Shown piece by piece: positions 52,965 through 61,436 of a stretch of DNA of 64,000 nucleotides. The translations under genes were made by a program, and so were the position numbers. Within the stretch, counting starts at the first letter, position 1, and each line of letters begins with the position of its first letter. The stretch covers positions 1 through 64,000 of the forward strand of contig NZ_QEII01000211.1 of assembly GCF_003347515.1 (NCBI RefSeq), in the 5' to 3' direction. Source of the stretch: Rhodoferax ferrireducens (GTDB lineage: Bacteria > Pseudomonadota > Gammaproteobacteria > Burkholderiales > Burkholderiaceae_C). Below the pieces are notes generated by a model. That model worked only from the letters and a program-made list of their open reading frames with translations. It did not search any database and was not told where the DNA came from.

Positions 52965-54053
52965 TCAGCGCTGCTGCCACTTCATCGTGGCCACTGCACC
53001 GCCGACGATCCCTGCCAGCGCGACGAACGAGCCCAGCGCCAGCGTTGAGACACCGGACAAGCCCTGACCAATCGTGCAGCCGAGAGCCGTGACGCCACCG
53101 AAACCCATGAGCACTGCGCCGATCAACTGGGTGCGCAGATCCTCCAGCGAGGCGAAGCCTTCCCAGCGAAACTGGCGTGTGCCGATGGCATAGGCAAAGG
53201 AGCCCAGGACCACGCCGATCACCGAGGCGACACCAAAAGTCACCCGCATGGACTTGTCCGTCCACAACATCAGCAGCTCCAGGTTGTAGGCCGTCGGCGC
53301 CACAAAGCTCATGGACTCCAGCGTACGGGTGTTGGTGGCGAAATACACGGTCTCCAGCGTGTCGAGATTTTCGCCATGGCCCAAGCTCCCGGTGAGGTAC
53401 CAGGCGGCGACGATCAGCAATCCGAGCACAGTCGATCCGATCACGTGGGGTAGATTGCCGCGAAAGCGTTTGTCCTTGAAGACGAACACCAGCAGACCCA
53501 GTCCGACCATTGCCACGGTAGCGAGCAGGGCGGTTTTATCGGGCAGACCGGTTAGCTGGGTTAGGACTTGGGGCAACGCCGGCGAAGATACGTCGATGGA
53601 CACCGGATCCAGATAGCTGGCGCGCCACTGCCCAAACAGGCCCTTGAGCGTCATGTAGGCCGAAATCGCCAGAAACACAAGCACCACCAGCGAGCGCACG
53701 CTGCCCCCACCCAGGCGCACCAGGTTCTTGTTCGTGCAGCCCGCTGCAATCGTCATGCCCACGCCAAACAAGGCGCCTCCGAGTAGCAGGGATAGCCAGG
53801 GCAGAGCCGGGCGGTGATAGACGGATTTGGACAGGTCGATCAGCCCGAAGTAATACAGCAGGTTGGCACCCACCATGGCCACGGCAATGGTGAGCAACCA
53901 CATGCGCATGCGACCCCAGTGGCCCATGTTGACGACATCCGAGATCGCCCCCATGGTGCAAAAATTGGTCTTGTTGGCGACCACGCCAAAGATAAAGGCC
54001 AGCAGGAAGCCGCCCCAGACGACCAGCGTGGCCGGATTGATTGTGTCAGCCAT
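52965..54053 (-). CDS. YeeE/YedE-family sulfur-compound transporter
   Basis: 362-residue membrane protein with about nine helices. Conserved cysteines appear in NKTNFCTMGAISD, IAAGCTNKNLVRLG and TALGCTIGQGLSG, the YeeE/YedE hallmarks that bind thiosulfate in characterised members. In an operon with tusA and dsrE2 it probably imports a reduced sulfur species and passes the sulfur on. It starts 8 bases after dsrE2. Confidence 0.9.
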   Translation of the reverse strand: MADTINPATLVVWGGFLLAFIFGVVANKTNFCTMGAISDVVNMGHWGRMRMWLLTIAVAMVGANLLYYFGLIDLSKSVYHRPALPWLSLLLGGALFGVGMTIAAGCTNKNLVRLGGGSVRSLVVLVFLAISAYMTLKGLFGQWRASYLDPVSIDVSSPALPQVLTQLTGLPDKTALLATVAMVGLGLLVFVFKDKRFRGNLPHVIGSTVLGLLIVAAWYLTGSLGHGENLDTLETVYFATNTRTLESMSFVAPTAYNLELLMLWTDKSMRVTFGVASVIGVVLGSFAYAIGTRQFRWEGFASLEDLRTQLIGAVLMGFGGVTALGCTIGQGLSGVSTLALGSFVALAGIVGGAVATMKWQQR

Positions 54054-54061
54054 GGCCAGGG

Positions 54062-54532
54062 TCAGATAAAGAGGCAGACGTCGGATTCGCCGGCAAACTT
54101 CATGAAGGTGGCGGCCCCCCCGTACTCGATCTCCTTGATAAATTCGCTGGTCTCAAACTCAAACAGATCCACCGTCATCTGGCAAGCGACAAACTTGACT
54201 TCCGCCTCAAGACAGATGTCGCGCAGTTCCTGCAGCGACGCCACGCCCTTGGATTTCATCTTGTTCTTCATCATCATCGTTGCCATGGATTCCATGCCCG
54301 GCAGCATTTGCACCATCACCGGCATGGGCACCGGCATCGGCATGGCGGGATTGGCCAGCGGGCTGATCTTGATATCGTCCAGACTCTTGCGCAGCAATTG
54401 CAGGCCGTAGAAAGTAAAGAAAATCTGGACGTCCCAGCCCAGCGCTGCCGCCGTGGAGGCCAGGATGAATGGCGGATAGGCCATGTCCAGCGTGCCCTTG
54501 GTGGCGATCAGCGCCATTTTTTTTGTTGCCAT
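54062..54532 (-). CDS. dsrE2: DsrE2, membrane-associated sulfurtransferase
   Basis: 156-residue DsrE-superfamily protein starting KKMALIATKGTLDMAYPPF. The family-specific Met/Pro-rich segment (MPMPVPMPVMVQMLPGM and MATMMMKNKMKSKG) lies between the halves. Cys107 and Cys117 (VKFVACQMTVDLFEF) are the probable persulfide residues. DsrE2 works with TusA in cytoplasmic sulfur relay before the Dsr system. Confidence 0.9.
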   Translation of the reverse strand: MATKKMALIATKGTLDMAYPPFILASTAAALGWDVQIFFTFYGLQLLRKSLDDIKISPLANPAMPMPVPMPVMVQMLPGMESMATMMMKNKMKSKGVASLQELRDICLEAEVKFVACQMTVDLFEFETSEFIKEIEYGGAATFMKFAGESDVCLFI

Positions 54533-54566
54533 GCGTGTGCTCCGGGGTGGATTGACAGTCTCTTTC

Positions 54567-54794
54567 TCAGGCCTTTTTGAGATAGAACACGAACTTGCTG
54601 TTTTCGCTACCTTGTTCCAGCAGCGCGTTGCCGGTCTGTTCGGCGAAGGCCGCCATGTCGCACACCGAGCCCGGATCGGTCGAGATGACGCGCAGCACCT
54701 GTCCGGAAATCATGTCGGACAGCGCCTTTTTGGTCTTTACGATGGGCAGCGGGCAGGCCAGGCCCGATGCGTCAAATTCCTTGTTGAATTCCAT
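54567..54794 (-). CDS. tusA: TusA, central sulfur carrier
   Basis: 75-residue TusA/SirA-like protein with the CPxP motif (DASGLACPLPIVKTKKAL, Cys14). It carries persulfide sulfur from import or rhodanese-type sources to DsrE2 and DsrEFH. The ATG at 54794 is preceded by GGAGA; longer in-frame extension upstream has no ribosome-binding site. The 309-base region between this gene and the CsoR-type gene holds a palindrome and the conserved operator. Confidence 0.93.
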   Translation of the reverse strand: MEFNKEFDASGLACPLPIVKTKKALSDMISGQVLRVISTDPGSVCDMAAFAEQTGNALLEQGSENSKFVFYLKKA

Positions 54795-54882
54795 GTTTTG
54801 TCTCCGTTGGTTGGCTGATTGCAGCCGATTCATGTGGTGGAAAAGCACAAACTTGGCCATAGAAACGGCACTGTGCCCACTG

Positions 54883-54902
54883 CGCCTATTTTTGAATAGG
54901 CG
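54883..54902. promoter_or_regulatory. Perfect palindrome upstream of tusA
   Basis: CGCCTATT-TTTG-AATAGGCG, two 8-base arms and a 4-base centre. It lies directly beside the conserved 46-bp operator (9 bases away) and 89 bases upstream of the tusA start. Weaker CTATT-centred versions sit at the same distance from the operator at the other two promoters, so it may be a third module of the element. Confidence 0.5.
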
Positions 54903-54910
54903 TTGCGGTG

Positions 54911-54956
54911 CGTCTATCACCGCGAAGGGTAATTTCGAGTAGCCCAAATGGGTAGC
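54911..54956 (+). promoter_or_regulatory. Sulfur-regulon operator, tusA copy
   Basis: CGTCTATCACCG, 4 bases, GGGTAA, 7 bases, TAGCCC, AAAT, GGGTAGC, in the same orientation as the soeA copy. It begins 117 bases upstream of the tusA start codon, nearly the same distance as at soeA (118). The rest of the interval up to the CsoR-type gene (54957-55103) shows no other feature. Confidence 0.8.
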
Positions 54957-55103
54957 TGGTTTTTATCCTTGTCACCGGAACGCCACGACCCCTTGTGACG
55001 CTGACGATCGCGGATTGAAGAAGACGCCGGAACCTTTGTCAGTCCGAGCCATTGGAGACGGGAGAGGGGGCGCCTCAGTCAAATTGCAGGCGGTACGCGC
55101 CGG

Positions 55104-55421
55104 TCATCCAAATTTTTCAAGCAGGCGGGCCGAGCGTTCTACTTCGAGAATGGCTTGCTCGTCAGTTTTGGATTCGTAGACGGCCTCCATCACAGAGCAG
55201 GCCATCATCCGGTAAAAAGCCTTGTCCATGGCCTTGCGCGCCGCAGACATTTGCAGAGCCACGTCTTCACACGGCCGCCCGCTCTGGATCATTTCGACCA
55301 ATCCACGTACCTGTCCTTCGATTCGGCGCAAGCGGTTAACCACATCTTTTTGGTGATCAGCACGGTAGTCTGAAGCGGTGGTGAGAGGTGCAGGCTGGCT
55401 TGGAGTGCTTTTGGTTGCCAT
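55104..55421 (-). CDS. CsoR-family repressor with an atypical ligand set
   Basis: 105 residues, helical CsoR/RcnR/CstR fold (VVNRLRRIEGQVRGLVEMI). Cys51 (GRPCEDV) matches the first ligand of the family, but the second cysteine (Cys75, FYRMMACSV) falls at position +24 rather than at +29 as in CsoR and CstR, and the usual His at +25 is Ser. This suggests a signal other than copper, perhaps persulfide. A likely operator palindrome lies upstream at 55505-55520. Confidence 0.88.
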   Translation of the reverse strand: MATKSTPSQPAPLTTASDYRADHQKDVVNRLRRIEGQVRGLVEMIQSGRPCEDVALQMSAARKAMDKAFYRMMACSVMEAVYESKTDEQAILEVERSARLLEKFG

Positions 55422-55504
55422 GGGAATCCATTGTTGCGATGGTTGAAATCCGTTCAGTTTGCCAGATCGCCGCGCTTGCCTGGCTCCTCCGGCTTTTTCA
55501 TACC

Positions 55505-55520
55505 ATACCCTGCATGGTAT
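55505..55520. promoter_or_regulatory. Candidate CsoR-family operator
   Basis: ATACC-CTGCAT-GGTAT, a perfect 16-base inverted repeat resembling known CsoR/CstR operators (ATACCC...GGGTAT type). It sits between the divergent csoR-like gene and the lipoprotein operon, 84 bases from the former start and 129 from the latter, so it could control both. Confidence 0.55.
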
Positions 55521-55562
55521 AGGGTTGTTCCTAGTGCCAGCGCTGAGTTTTTTGACGCATCA

Positions 55563-55576
55563 TTGATTTACATCAG
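55563..55576. promoter_or_regulatory. Candidate FNR/Anr box
   Basis: TTGAT-TTAC-ATCAG matches the FNR consensus TTGAT-N4-ATCAA at nine of ten defined positions. It lies 73 bases upstream of the GTG start of the lipoprotein gene. Oxygen-dependent control of the following genes is inferred. Confidence 0.5.
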
Positions 55577-55648
55577 TAACGGAATTAAACATGTTGCTGT
55601 TGCTGGTTTCCGTATCGACGGAAATCACACTGAATCAAGGAATTTAAA

Positions 55649-56221
55649 GTGAACGTTTTGAAAAGTTATTTGAAATGGCTGCCCTTGCTGGTTGCTGTGT
55701 TTTTGACCGGCTGTGGCTCCATCAGTACGCTGGGCAAGCTGGAAGACGGCGCCGGTGCTGAAGCCAGCAAGATGTGGGACCGCTGGGTGGACAGCGGCGG
55801 CGACATTGCAGTGGCTACCACCTGGGAGCGCAAGGTCAAGGCTGGCGTGACGGTTGCCGATATCGAGTCGGTGTTCACCCAGATTTCGGCCGAACGCAAT
55901 ATGAAAGGCGTCGGCGAATTACCCCTGTCGAAGGAGCTCGAAGCGCGGACCGGCAAGAAACAAAAATTCCTCAAGGTCTATTCCTATTGCTCGCCTGAGA
56001 CCGCACGCATGATGGTGGACTTCAGCCCGCACATGGGGGCCTATCTGCCTTGCCGCTTGACTGTCGTCGAGAAGGACGATGGCTTGTGGATCTACACCCT
56101 CAACATGGACATGATGGTCAAGATGGGTCGCAAGTTGCCTTCGCCTTTGAAAGAAGAAGCCTGGAAAGTGCGCGAAACCATTTACATCATGATGGATCGT
56201 GCCGCCAAGGGCGAGTTCTGA
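55649..56221 (+). CDS. DUF302-like lipoprotein
   Basis: 190 residues. A lipoprotein signal ends LLVAVFLTGCGS (Cys22). The C-terminal half (YSYCSPETARMMVDFSPHMG, LPCRLTVVEKDDGLWIYTLN) resembles DUF302 proteins often found near sulfur-oxidation genes. The GTG start follows AAGGA. Function unknown; its location in front of a FadL porin and sox suggests an envelope role. Confidence 0.8.
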   Translation: MNVLKSYLKWLPLLVAVFLTGCGSISTLGKLEDGAGAEASKMWDRWVDSGGDIAVATTWERKVKAGVTVADIESVFTQISAERNMKGVGELPLSKELEARTGKKQKFLKVYSYCSPETARMMVDFSPHMGAYLPCRLTVVEKDDGLWIYTLNMDMMVKMGRKLPSPLKEEAWKVRETIYIMMDRAAKGEF

Positions 56222-56260
56222 CCGCTTCATCCTGAATAAAAGAATACTAGGAGACATTGG

Positions 56261-57598
56261 ATGAACAAAAAAGAAACGGCAAAAGTGGTTCGTCAGCTGG
56301 CTGCGATTGCGGCTATGGCGGGCCCGATGACCGCGGCCATGGCCACCAACGGAATGCTGATGGAGGGCTACGGCCCGATCTCCACCGGCATGGGCGGTGC
56401 CGCCCAGAGTTTCGATAACGGTACCGGAGCCATGGCCCAAAATCCGGCAACGCTGGCGCTGATGCCTGATGGATCGCACCTTGATCTGGCCCTTGGATTT
56501 CTTGGCCCCAAGGTCACCAGCAGCGTGCCGGGCATGAGCGCTTCATCGGGCGGCACCTTGTACACGATGCCTGCTTTGGGCTACACGAAGCGCACGGGTG
56601 CGCTGACCTACGGTGTTGGCGTTTTTGCTCAGGGCGGCATGGGTACTGAATACGAAGCCAACTCCTTTATGGCGATGGGGTCCGGCGATCCGGTTCGCTC
56701 TGAACTTGGCGTGGGCAATGTCATCATCCCGCTGGCATATCAGGTGAATCCTGACGTAACCATTGGCGCTACTGTGGATTTCATCTGGGCAGGGTTGGAC
56801 ATGCTGATGGCGGCGGCGCCCGCCTCGGCGTTGGCCAGTATGGTGACCGGAGCAAGCGGGGGTATCGCTGGGGCGCTGGGAGGCTTGGCGGCGTCGCCAG
56901 GGGCGCCCTGGGCCCGTATCAATTTTTCTGACGACAACAAATTTACCGGTGCGGCAAAGGCAACGGGCTTTGGTGCCAAGATCGGTGCCACCTTCAATGT
57001 CAATAGAGAATGGCGCGTGGGCGCATCCTATCGGTTCAAGTCCATGCTGGACGATATGAAAACATCCACCAGTGCCGCCAGCATGACCGCTCCCGGCTTT
57101 GTTGACAACGGCAGCATTTCCGTCATTGACTTCCAGATGCCTGCGGTGCTGGCCGTCGGGGCAAGCTGGCAGGCGCAACCTTCCTTGTTGTTCGCGGCAG
57201 ACATCAAATCCATCGGGTGGGCCGAGGTGATGAAAAGTTTCAAAATGCGCTATGACAGTGTCGGCATGGGCGGTTCAGTCAACTTTGAACTGCCCCAAAA
57301 CTGGAAGGATCAAACGGTCTTGAACTTGGGGGTCGCCTGGAAAGCCAATGAGCAGGTGACACTGCGCGCCGGGTTGAATGTGGCCGACAACCCCATCCCG
57401 GATACCACGGTTAATCCCTTGTTCCCCGCGGTTGTGAAGAACCACGTGACCTTCGGCTTGGGTTACAAGTTCTCAACGGCTGGCGATTTCAATGCGTCTT
57501 TGACCATGGCTCCCGCCACCACCGTAACCAGCAGCGCTGGCGTGACGATCTCGCATGAGCAGATGAATCTTCAATTGATGTACAGCCATCGTTTCTAG
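56261..57598 (+). CDS. FadL/OmpP1-family outer-membrane channel, second copy
   Basis: 445-residue FadL-family beta-barrel: signal peptide, then mature N terminus TNGMLMEGYGPISTGMGGAAQ, NPATLALMPDGSHLDLALG, and a C-terminal Phe (YSHRF). It has only moderate similarity to the copy at 23307-24593, so this is not a recent duplication. An AGGAGA precedes the ATG. The substrate is probably hydrophobic; a role in sulfur uptake is speculative. Confidence 0.88.
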   Translation: MNKKETAKVVRQLAAIAAMAGPMTAAMATNGMLMEGYGPISTGMGGAAQSFDNGTGAMAQNPATLALMPDGSHLDLALGFLGPKVTSSVPGMSASSGGTLYTMPALGYTKRTGALTYGVGVFAQGGMGTEYEANSFMAMGSGDPVRSELGVGNVIIPLAYQVNPDVTIGATVDFIWAGLDMLMAAAPASALASMVTGASGGIAGALGGLAASPGAPWARINFSDDNKFTGAAKATGFGAKIGATFNVNREWRVGASYRFKSMLDDMKTSTSAASMTAPGFVDNGSISVIDFQMPAVLAVGASWQAQPSLLFAADIKSIGWAEVMKSFKMRYDSVGMGGSVNFELPQNWKDQTVLNLGVAWKANEQVTLRAGLNVADNPIPDTTVNPLFPAVVKNHVTFGLGYKFSTAGDFNASLTMAPATTVTSSAGVTISHEQMNLQLMYSHRF

Positions 57599-57642
57599 TT
57601 CGAGGCTCTTCCAGTCCGTCGCCTAACAGAAAGCCCAGCCGC

Positions 57643-57960
57643 ATGAAAAATATCACTTTTCTCACTTTATCAATGATGCTGTCGCCGCTGCTGGCTCAGG
57701 AGTTGCCGGCGCTTTACAAGGGCGCAGATATTAAGCTTGGAGAACGTCTCATTGCGGAGAACAAGTGCTCAGCCTGCCATCAGCAGAAGGTGGGCGGCGA
57801 CGGAAGTGCCATTTACAAACCCGCCGGCCGCGTGAATTCGCCGGGCGTTTTGCGTGGCATGGTGGAGTCGTGCAATACCGAACTTAACCTTGGGCTTTTC
57901 CCTGAAGAAGTCACATCGATCGCGGCGGTTCTGAACCGTGATCACTACCAGTTCAAGTAG
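57643..57960 (+). CDS. Small monoheme cytochrome c
   Basis: 105 residues with a signal peptide (FLTLSMMLSPLLAQ) and one heme site CSACH (Cys42/Cys45). Candidate axial ligands after the heme include Met73. It is a periplasmic electron carrier that could serve the Sox enzymes. It lies between the FadL gene and the ArsR-type regulator and does not match SoxE-type cytochromes clearly. Confidence 0.85.
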   Translation: MKNITFLTLSMMLSPLLAQELPALYKGADIKLGERLIAENKCSACHQQKVGGDGSAIYKPAGRVNSPGVLRGMVESCNTELNLGLFPEEVTSIAAVLNRDHYQFK

Positions 57961-58033
57961 TTTTTGCCAATGTTTCAGATCAATTGGACCGCCCTTAGTG
58001 CAAACCCCTACAGCATTAATTCGTTTATTTGTT

Positions 58034-58059
58034 ATATTCGTGAATGTGGATATATGAAT
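58034..58059. promoter_or_regulatory. Candidate ArsR-family operator region
   Basis: ATATTC-GT-GAAT followed by ATATATGAAT: an ATTC/GAAT inverted repeat and a half-site direct repeat, just upstream of the regulator gene. ATTC/GAAT half-sites are seen for persulfide-sensing BigR/SqrR-type repressors. Autoregulation is inferred. Confidence 0.4.
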
Positions 58060-58066
58060 GTAAAGA

Positions 58067-58369
58067 ATGAAAGAAAAAGCACTTGAAGAAACATCGTCAT
58101 CTGTCTTTGAAAGAGCTGGTGAGTTGTTTGCAGTGCTGTCAACGCCCATCCGGCTGCGCATCATTTGTGCGTTGTGTGTGGGTGAAAAAAATGTTTCTCA
58201 TTTGATGGATGAAATCGCTGTCTCGCAGCCCAGCATGTCCCGGCATCTGAACGTGCTGTATCGGGCGGGTGTGGTGGCTAAGCGGCGAAGCGGGGCGCAG
58301 GTGTTTTATCGCATTGCTGAAGACTCAGTGGTGCTCATACGTACGGCGGTCTGTTCGCAGGCCCAATGA
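58067..58369 (+). CDS. ArsR-family regulator, probably of sox genes
   Basis: 100-residue winged-helix repressor (FAVLSTPIRLRIICALCVGE, VSQPSMSRHLNVLYRAGVV). Cys34, Cys37 and Cys96 are present; in SqrR/BigR/SoxR regulators of this family two cysteines sense persulfide through a tetrasulfide bridge. Directly upstream of soxC, so control of the sox cluster is likely. The exact cysteine pair differs from SqrR and would need structure-based alignment. Confidence 0.87.
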   Translation: MKEKALEETSSSVFERAGELFAVLSTPIRLRIICALCVGEKNVSHLMDEIAVSQPSMSRHLNVLYRAGVVAKRRSGAQVFYRIAEDSVVLIRTAVCSQAQ

Positions 58370-58391
58370 ATTCGTTAATGGAGATTGTGTA

Positions 58392-59756
58392 ATGCAAGAT
58401 GACGTGAGTTCGGGGAGGGTCCGAAAGGCCCCCGAGAATTTTTTAAACCGGGATGGCATCAAGGCTGTTTTGGCGGAGGCTAAGAATGGCCGCCGCGACT
58501 TCATCCGAAGCGCATTTGCCGCGGCGGCGGCCGGCCTTGCGGTGCCTGCTGCGATGGCGCAGGGGAATCCCGTTCCTACCGAAGGCGGTGATCCCAATAT
58601 TCTGAACTTGCCTGAGCACAGCAAGGCTTTGGGTCAAGGTGTGGCTTCTGATGGCAGCTACGGCAAGCCCTCTCAATTCGAAGCCAATGTTCAGCGTCGT
58701 CAAAGTCCGGGGCTGACCCAGACGACACAGGCTTCGGTGTCGTTTGCGCCGCTGCAATCGTTGTTTGGCATTGTCACACCCAGCGGGTTGCACTTCGAGC
58801 GTCACCACCAGGGCTGGTGGGATATTGATCCGTCGAAGCATCGTTTCATGATCAATGGCATGGTGAAGTCGCCCAAGGTCTTCACCTTGGACGAAATCAT
58901 GCGCTTGCCCTCGGTGTCGCGCTTTCACTTTATCGAGTGCGGTGCCAACACGGCGGTGGAGTGGGGCAATGTGGCCGTGCCCACGGCCCAGTACACGCAC
59001 GGCATGATTTCATGCAGCGAGTTCACCGGTGTGCCACTTATTACCTTGCTAGAGTTGGCGGGCGCCGATCTCAAAAATGGCAAGTTTGTATTGGCAGAGG
59101 GTGCTGACGGATCTTCCATGACGCGCACCATCCCCATGAGCCTGATCAAGTCCGGCGAAGTGTTTGTGGCCTACGGGCAAAACGGCGAAATGCTGCGCCC
59201 CGAGCAAGGCTACCCGCTGCGTCTGATTGTTCCGGGCATACAGGGTGTGAGCTGGGTGAAGTATCTGCGACGCATCGAAGTCGGTGATATGCCTTATGCC
59301 GCCAAGGACGAGGCGGTTCATTACATTGATTTGCAGCCCGATGGCTTGCAGCGTCAGTACACCAGCATCCAGGAATGCAAAAGTGTGGTGACCACGCCCT
59401 CTGGCGGGCAGGTGTTGCTGGACAAAGGTTTTTACAACATTACCGGTCTGGCTTGGTCGGGTCGTGGCAAGGTCAAAAAAGTGGATGTGTCGGTGGATGG
59501 TGGCCGCAACTGGCGCACTGCCAGGCTGGAGACGCCGGTGCTTTCCAAGGCCTTGACGCGTTTTAACCTGGACTGGGTGTGGGACGGCAAGTCGGCCATT
59601 ATTCAGAGCCGCGCCACGGATGATACGGGCTTTGTGCAGTCCAATTACAAGCAGCTTCGTGCCGTGCGCGGTACTCGCTCGATTTATCACAACAACGCCA
59701 TTCAGTCATGGTTGGTGCAAGAAAACGGCGAGGTGAAAAATGTTCAGGTTTCGTAA
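58392..59756 (+). CDS. soxC: SoxC, molybdopterin subunit of sulfane dehydrogenase
   Basis: 454 residues of the sulfite-oxidase family. The N terminus carries a Tat-type signal (GRRDFIRSAFAAAAAGLAVP), and the Mo-binding Cys lies in FIECGANTAVEWG. With SoxD it oxidises the sulfane sulfur bound to SoxY. Its presence means that thiosulfate can be fully oxidised by Sox without depositing sulfur globules, in parallel with Dsr. The 3' end overlaps soxD by 17 bases. Confidence 0.94.
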   Translation: MQDDVSSGRVRKAPENFLNRDGIKAVLAEAKNGRRDFIRSAFAAAAAGLAVPAAMAQGNPVPTEGGDPNILNLPEHSKALGQGVASDGSYGKPSQFEANVQRRQSPGLTQTTQASVSFAPLQSLFGIVTPSGLHFERHHQGWWDIDPSKHRFMINGMVKSPKVFTLDEIMRLPSVSRFHFIECGANTAVEWGNVAVPTAQYTHGMISCSEFTGVPLITLLELAGADLKNGKFVLAEGADGSSMTRTIPMSLIKSGEVFVAYGQNGEMLRPEQGYPLRLIVPGIQGVSWVKYLRRIEVGDMPYAAKDEAVHYIDLQPDGLQRQYTSIQECKSVVTTPSGGQVLLDKGFYNITGLAWSGRGKVKKVDVSVDGGRNWRTARLETPVLSKALTRFNLDWVWDGKSAIIQSRATDDTGFVQSNYKQLRAVRGTRSIYHNNAIQSWLVQENGEVKNVQVS

Positions 59757-60870
59757 AGTAGTTTTGGCAAGTGCCATGCTCGCGTTAGCGGGTCTCGCAG
59801 GCGCGCAATCCACCAGCAATTACCCGGGTGTTGGCCGCGCGGCGACGCCCAAAGAAGTGGCTGCATGGGATATCGATGTGCGGCCTGACTTCAAGGGTCT
59901 GCCAGCAGGTTCGGGCACGGTGGCCAAGGGGCAAGATGTATGGGAGGGAAAATGCGCCCAGTGTCACGGCATTTTTGGTGAGTCAGGTGAGGTGTTTAGC
60001 CCGCTGGTTGGCGGTGTAACCCCAGACGACATCAAGAAGGGTCGAGTCGCAAATCTGATTAATCCGGGCTACCCTGGCCGCACGACCTTGATGAAAGTCC
60101 CGACATTGTCGACACTTTGGGATTACATCAATCGCGCCATGCCATGGACTGCTCCGAAGTCGTTGACGACTGAAGAAGTTTATTCAGTGACGGCATTTTT
60201 GTTGAACCTCAGTGGCGTTGTTCCTGACAACTTTACACTGTCCGACAAGAACATCCGTGAAGTGCAGGATCGCATGCCAAATCGCAATGGCATGACGACC
60301 CAGCACAATCTGTGGCCAGGTAAAGAGTTTGGCGGCGCCAAAAAGTCTGACACCGGCAATGTGGCGTGCATGAAGGACTGTGCACCGGAGCCGAAAGTGG
60401 CATCCTTCCTGCCCGACTTTGCGCGCAATGCACACGGCAACCTGGCTGAGCAGAACCGGCCAGTGGGAGCCCAGCATGGCGTGGACACTACGCGCCCCGA
60501 GGTCAAGGCAGGCGATGTTGTCCCTGCGCCTGTCGCAGCTCCTGCGGCCGCCGCTGCAGCGCAGGCCGGTGCGCAAGCCAAGCCAGCAACTGCTTTCAAG
60601 GTTGACGCATCGGGTGCGGACAACAAGGCTGCGCTGGCGCTGACGCAAAAGAACAACTGCACGGCTTGCCATGCTGTGGACAAGAAGATACTTGGCCCCA
60701 GTTTCATGGACATTGCAAAGAAGCATGCCGGCAAGACGGACTACCTGACCGGAAAAATAAAGTCGGGCGGCGCAGGCGTATGGGGCCCGATACCCATGCC
60801 GGCTCAGACCTTGACGGACGGGGAAGCGAAGACGGTTGCAGTCTGGTTGGCCTCGGGTGCCGGAAGGTAG
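59740..60870 (+). CDS. soxD: SoxD, diheme cytochrome c of sulfane dehydrogenase
   Basis: 376 residues with a signal peptide (VVLASAMLALAGLAGA) and two heme sites, CAQCH (Cys72/Cys75) and CTACH near residue 307. The two cytochrome domains are joined by an Ala/Pro-rich linker (VVPAPVAAPAAAAAAQAGAQ). It accepts electrons from SoxC. A stop-start overlap with soxC supports coupling. Confidence 0.94.
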   Translation: MFRFRKVVLASAMLALAGLAGAQSTSNYPGVGRAATPKEVAAWDIDVRPDFKGLPAGSGTVAKGQDVWEGKCAQCHGIFGESGEVFSPLVGGVTPDDIKKGRVANLINPGYPGRTTLMKVPTLSTLWDYINRAMPWTAPKSLTTEEVYSVTAFLLNLSGVVPDNFTLSDKNIREVQDRMPNRNGMTTQHNLWPGKEFGGAKKSDTGNVACMKDCAPEPKVASFLPDFARNAHGNLAEQNRPVGAQHGVDTTRPEVKAGDVVPAPVAAPAAAAAAQAGAQAKPATAFKVDASGADNKAALALTQKNNCTACHAVDKKILGPSFMDIAKKHAGKTDYLTGKIKSGGAGVWGPIPMPAQTLTDGEAKTVAVWLASGAGR

Positions 60871-60933
60871 GGTATTTGCGAATTCATTCGCATCAATTTT
60901 TTCATTAGCATTGACTTAACTAAGGAGATTCAC

Positions 60934-61389
60934 ATGCAAACTCGTCGCGAGACACTCAAACGAAGCGCCCTTGTGGCAGGCCTGTTGGCCTCCACGGGCC
61001 TGTTCCCTCAGTACGCTTTTGCCTACGATAAGGCTGCCTTTGAAGCAAAGAGCCTGGCTGACGTGCTCAAGGCGCTGGGCGCTGGTGCACCGGTCGAAAG
61101 CAAGGATGTGCTCATCGGCGGTCCTGACATCGCTGAAAACGGTGCGGTGGTACCACTTACTGCCAGCACCACATTAGGCGGCGTCAAACAGATTCTGATC
61201 CTGGTTGAGAAGAACCCGGCTGCCTTGGTGGCTCAGTTCAACGTAACTGACAGTGTGGACGCCAGCTTCGCCACACGGTCCAAGATGGGGCAGTCATCCG
61301 ATGTTTATGCCGTCGCCGTGATGGCTGATGGCAAGGCTTTTTTTGCGAAAAAAGAAGTCAAGGTCACGCTCGGTGGTTGTGGCGGTTAA
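60934..61389 (+). CDS. soxY: SoxY, periplasmic sulfur-carrier protein
   Basis: 151 residues. A Tat signal (RRETLKRSALVAG) is followed by the SoxY body and the mobile C-terminal GGCGG, whose Cys149 covalently carries thiosulfate, sulfane and sulfate intermediates. It is exported as a dimer with SoxZ. An AAGGAGA site precedes the ATG. Confidence 0.97.
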   Translation: MQTRRETLKRSALVAGLLASTGLFPQYAFAYDKAAFEAKSLADVLKALGAGAPVESKDVLIGGPDIAENGAVVPLTASTTLGGVKQILILVEKNPAALVAQFNVTDSVDASFATRSKMGQSSDVYAVAVMADGKAFFAKKEVKVTLGGCGG

Positions 61390-61436
61390 TCACACCCCAG
61401 TCATTTTTTCAATTCATTTGATATCAGGAGTTAATC

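Noticed and set aside
55052..55339. Plus-strand frame of 95 codons opposite the CsoR-type gene
   Set aside because: Overlaps almost all of a recognisable CsoR-family gene on the other strand and has no supporting motif or start signal.
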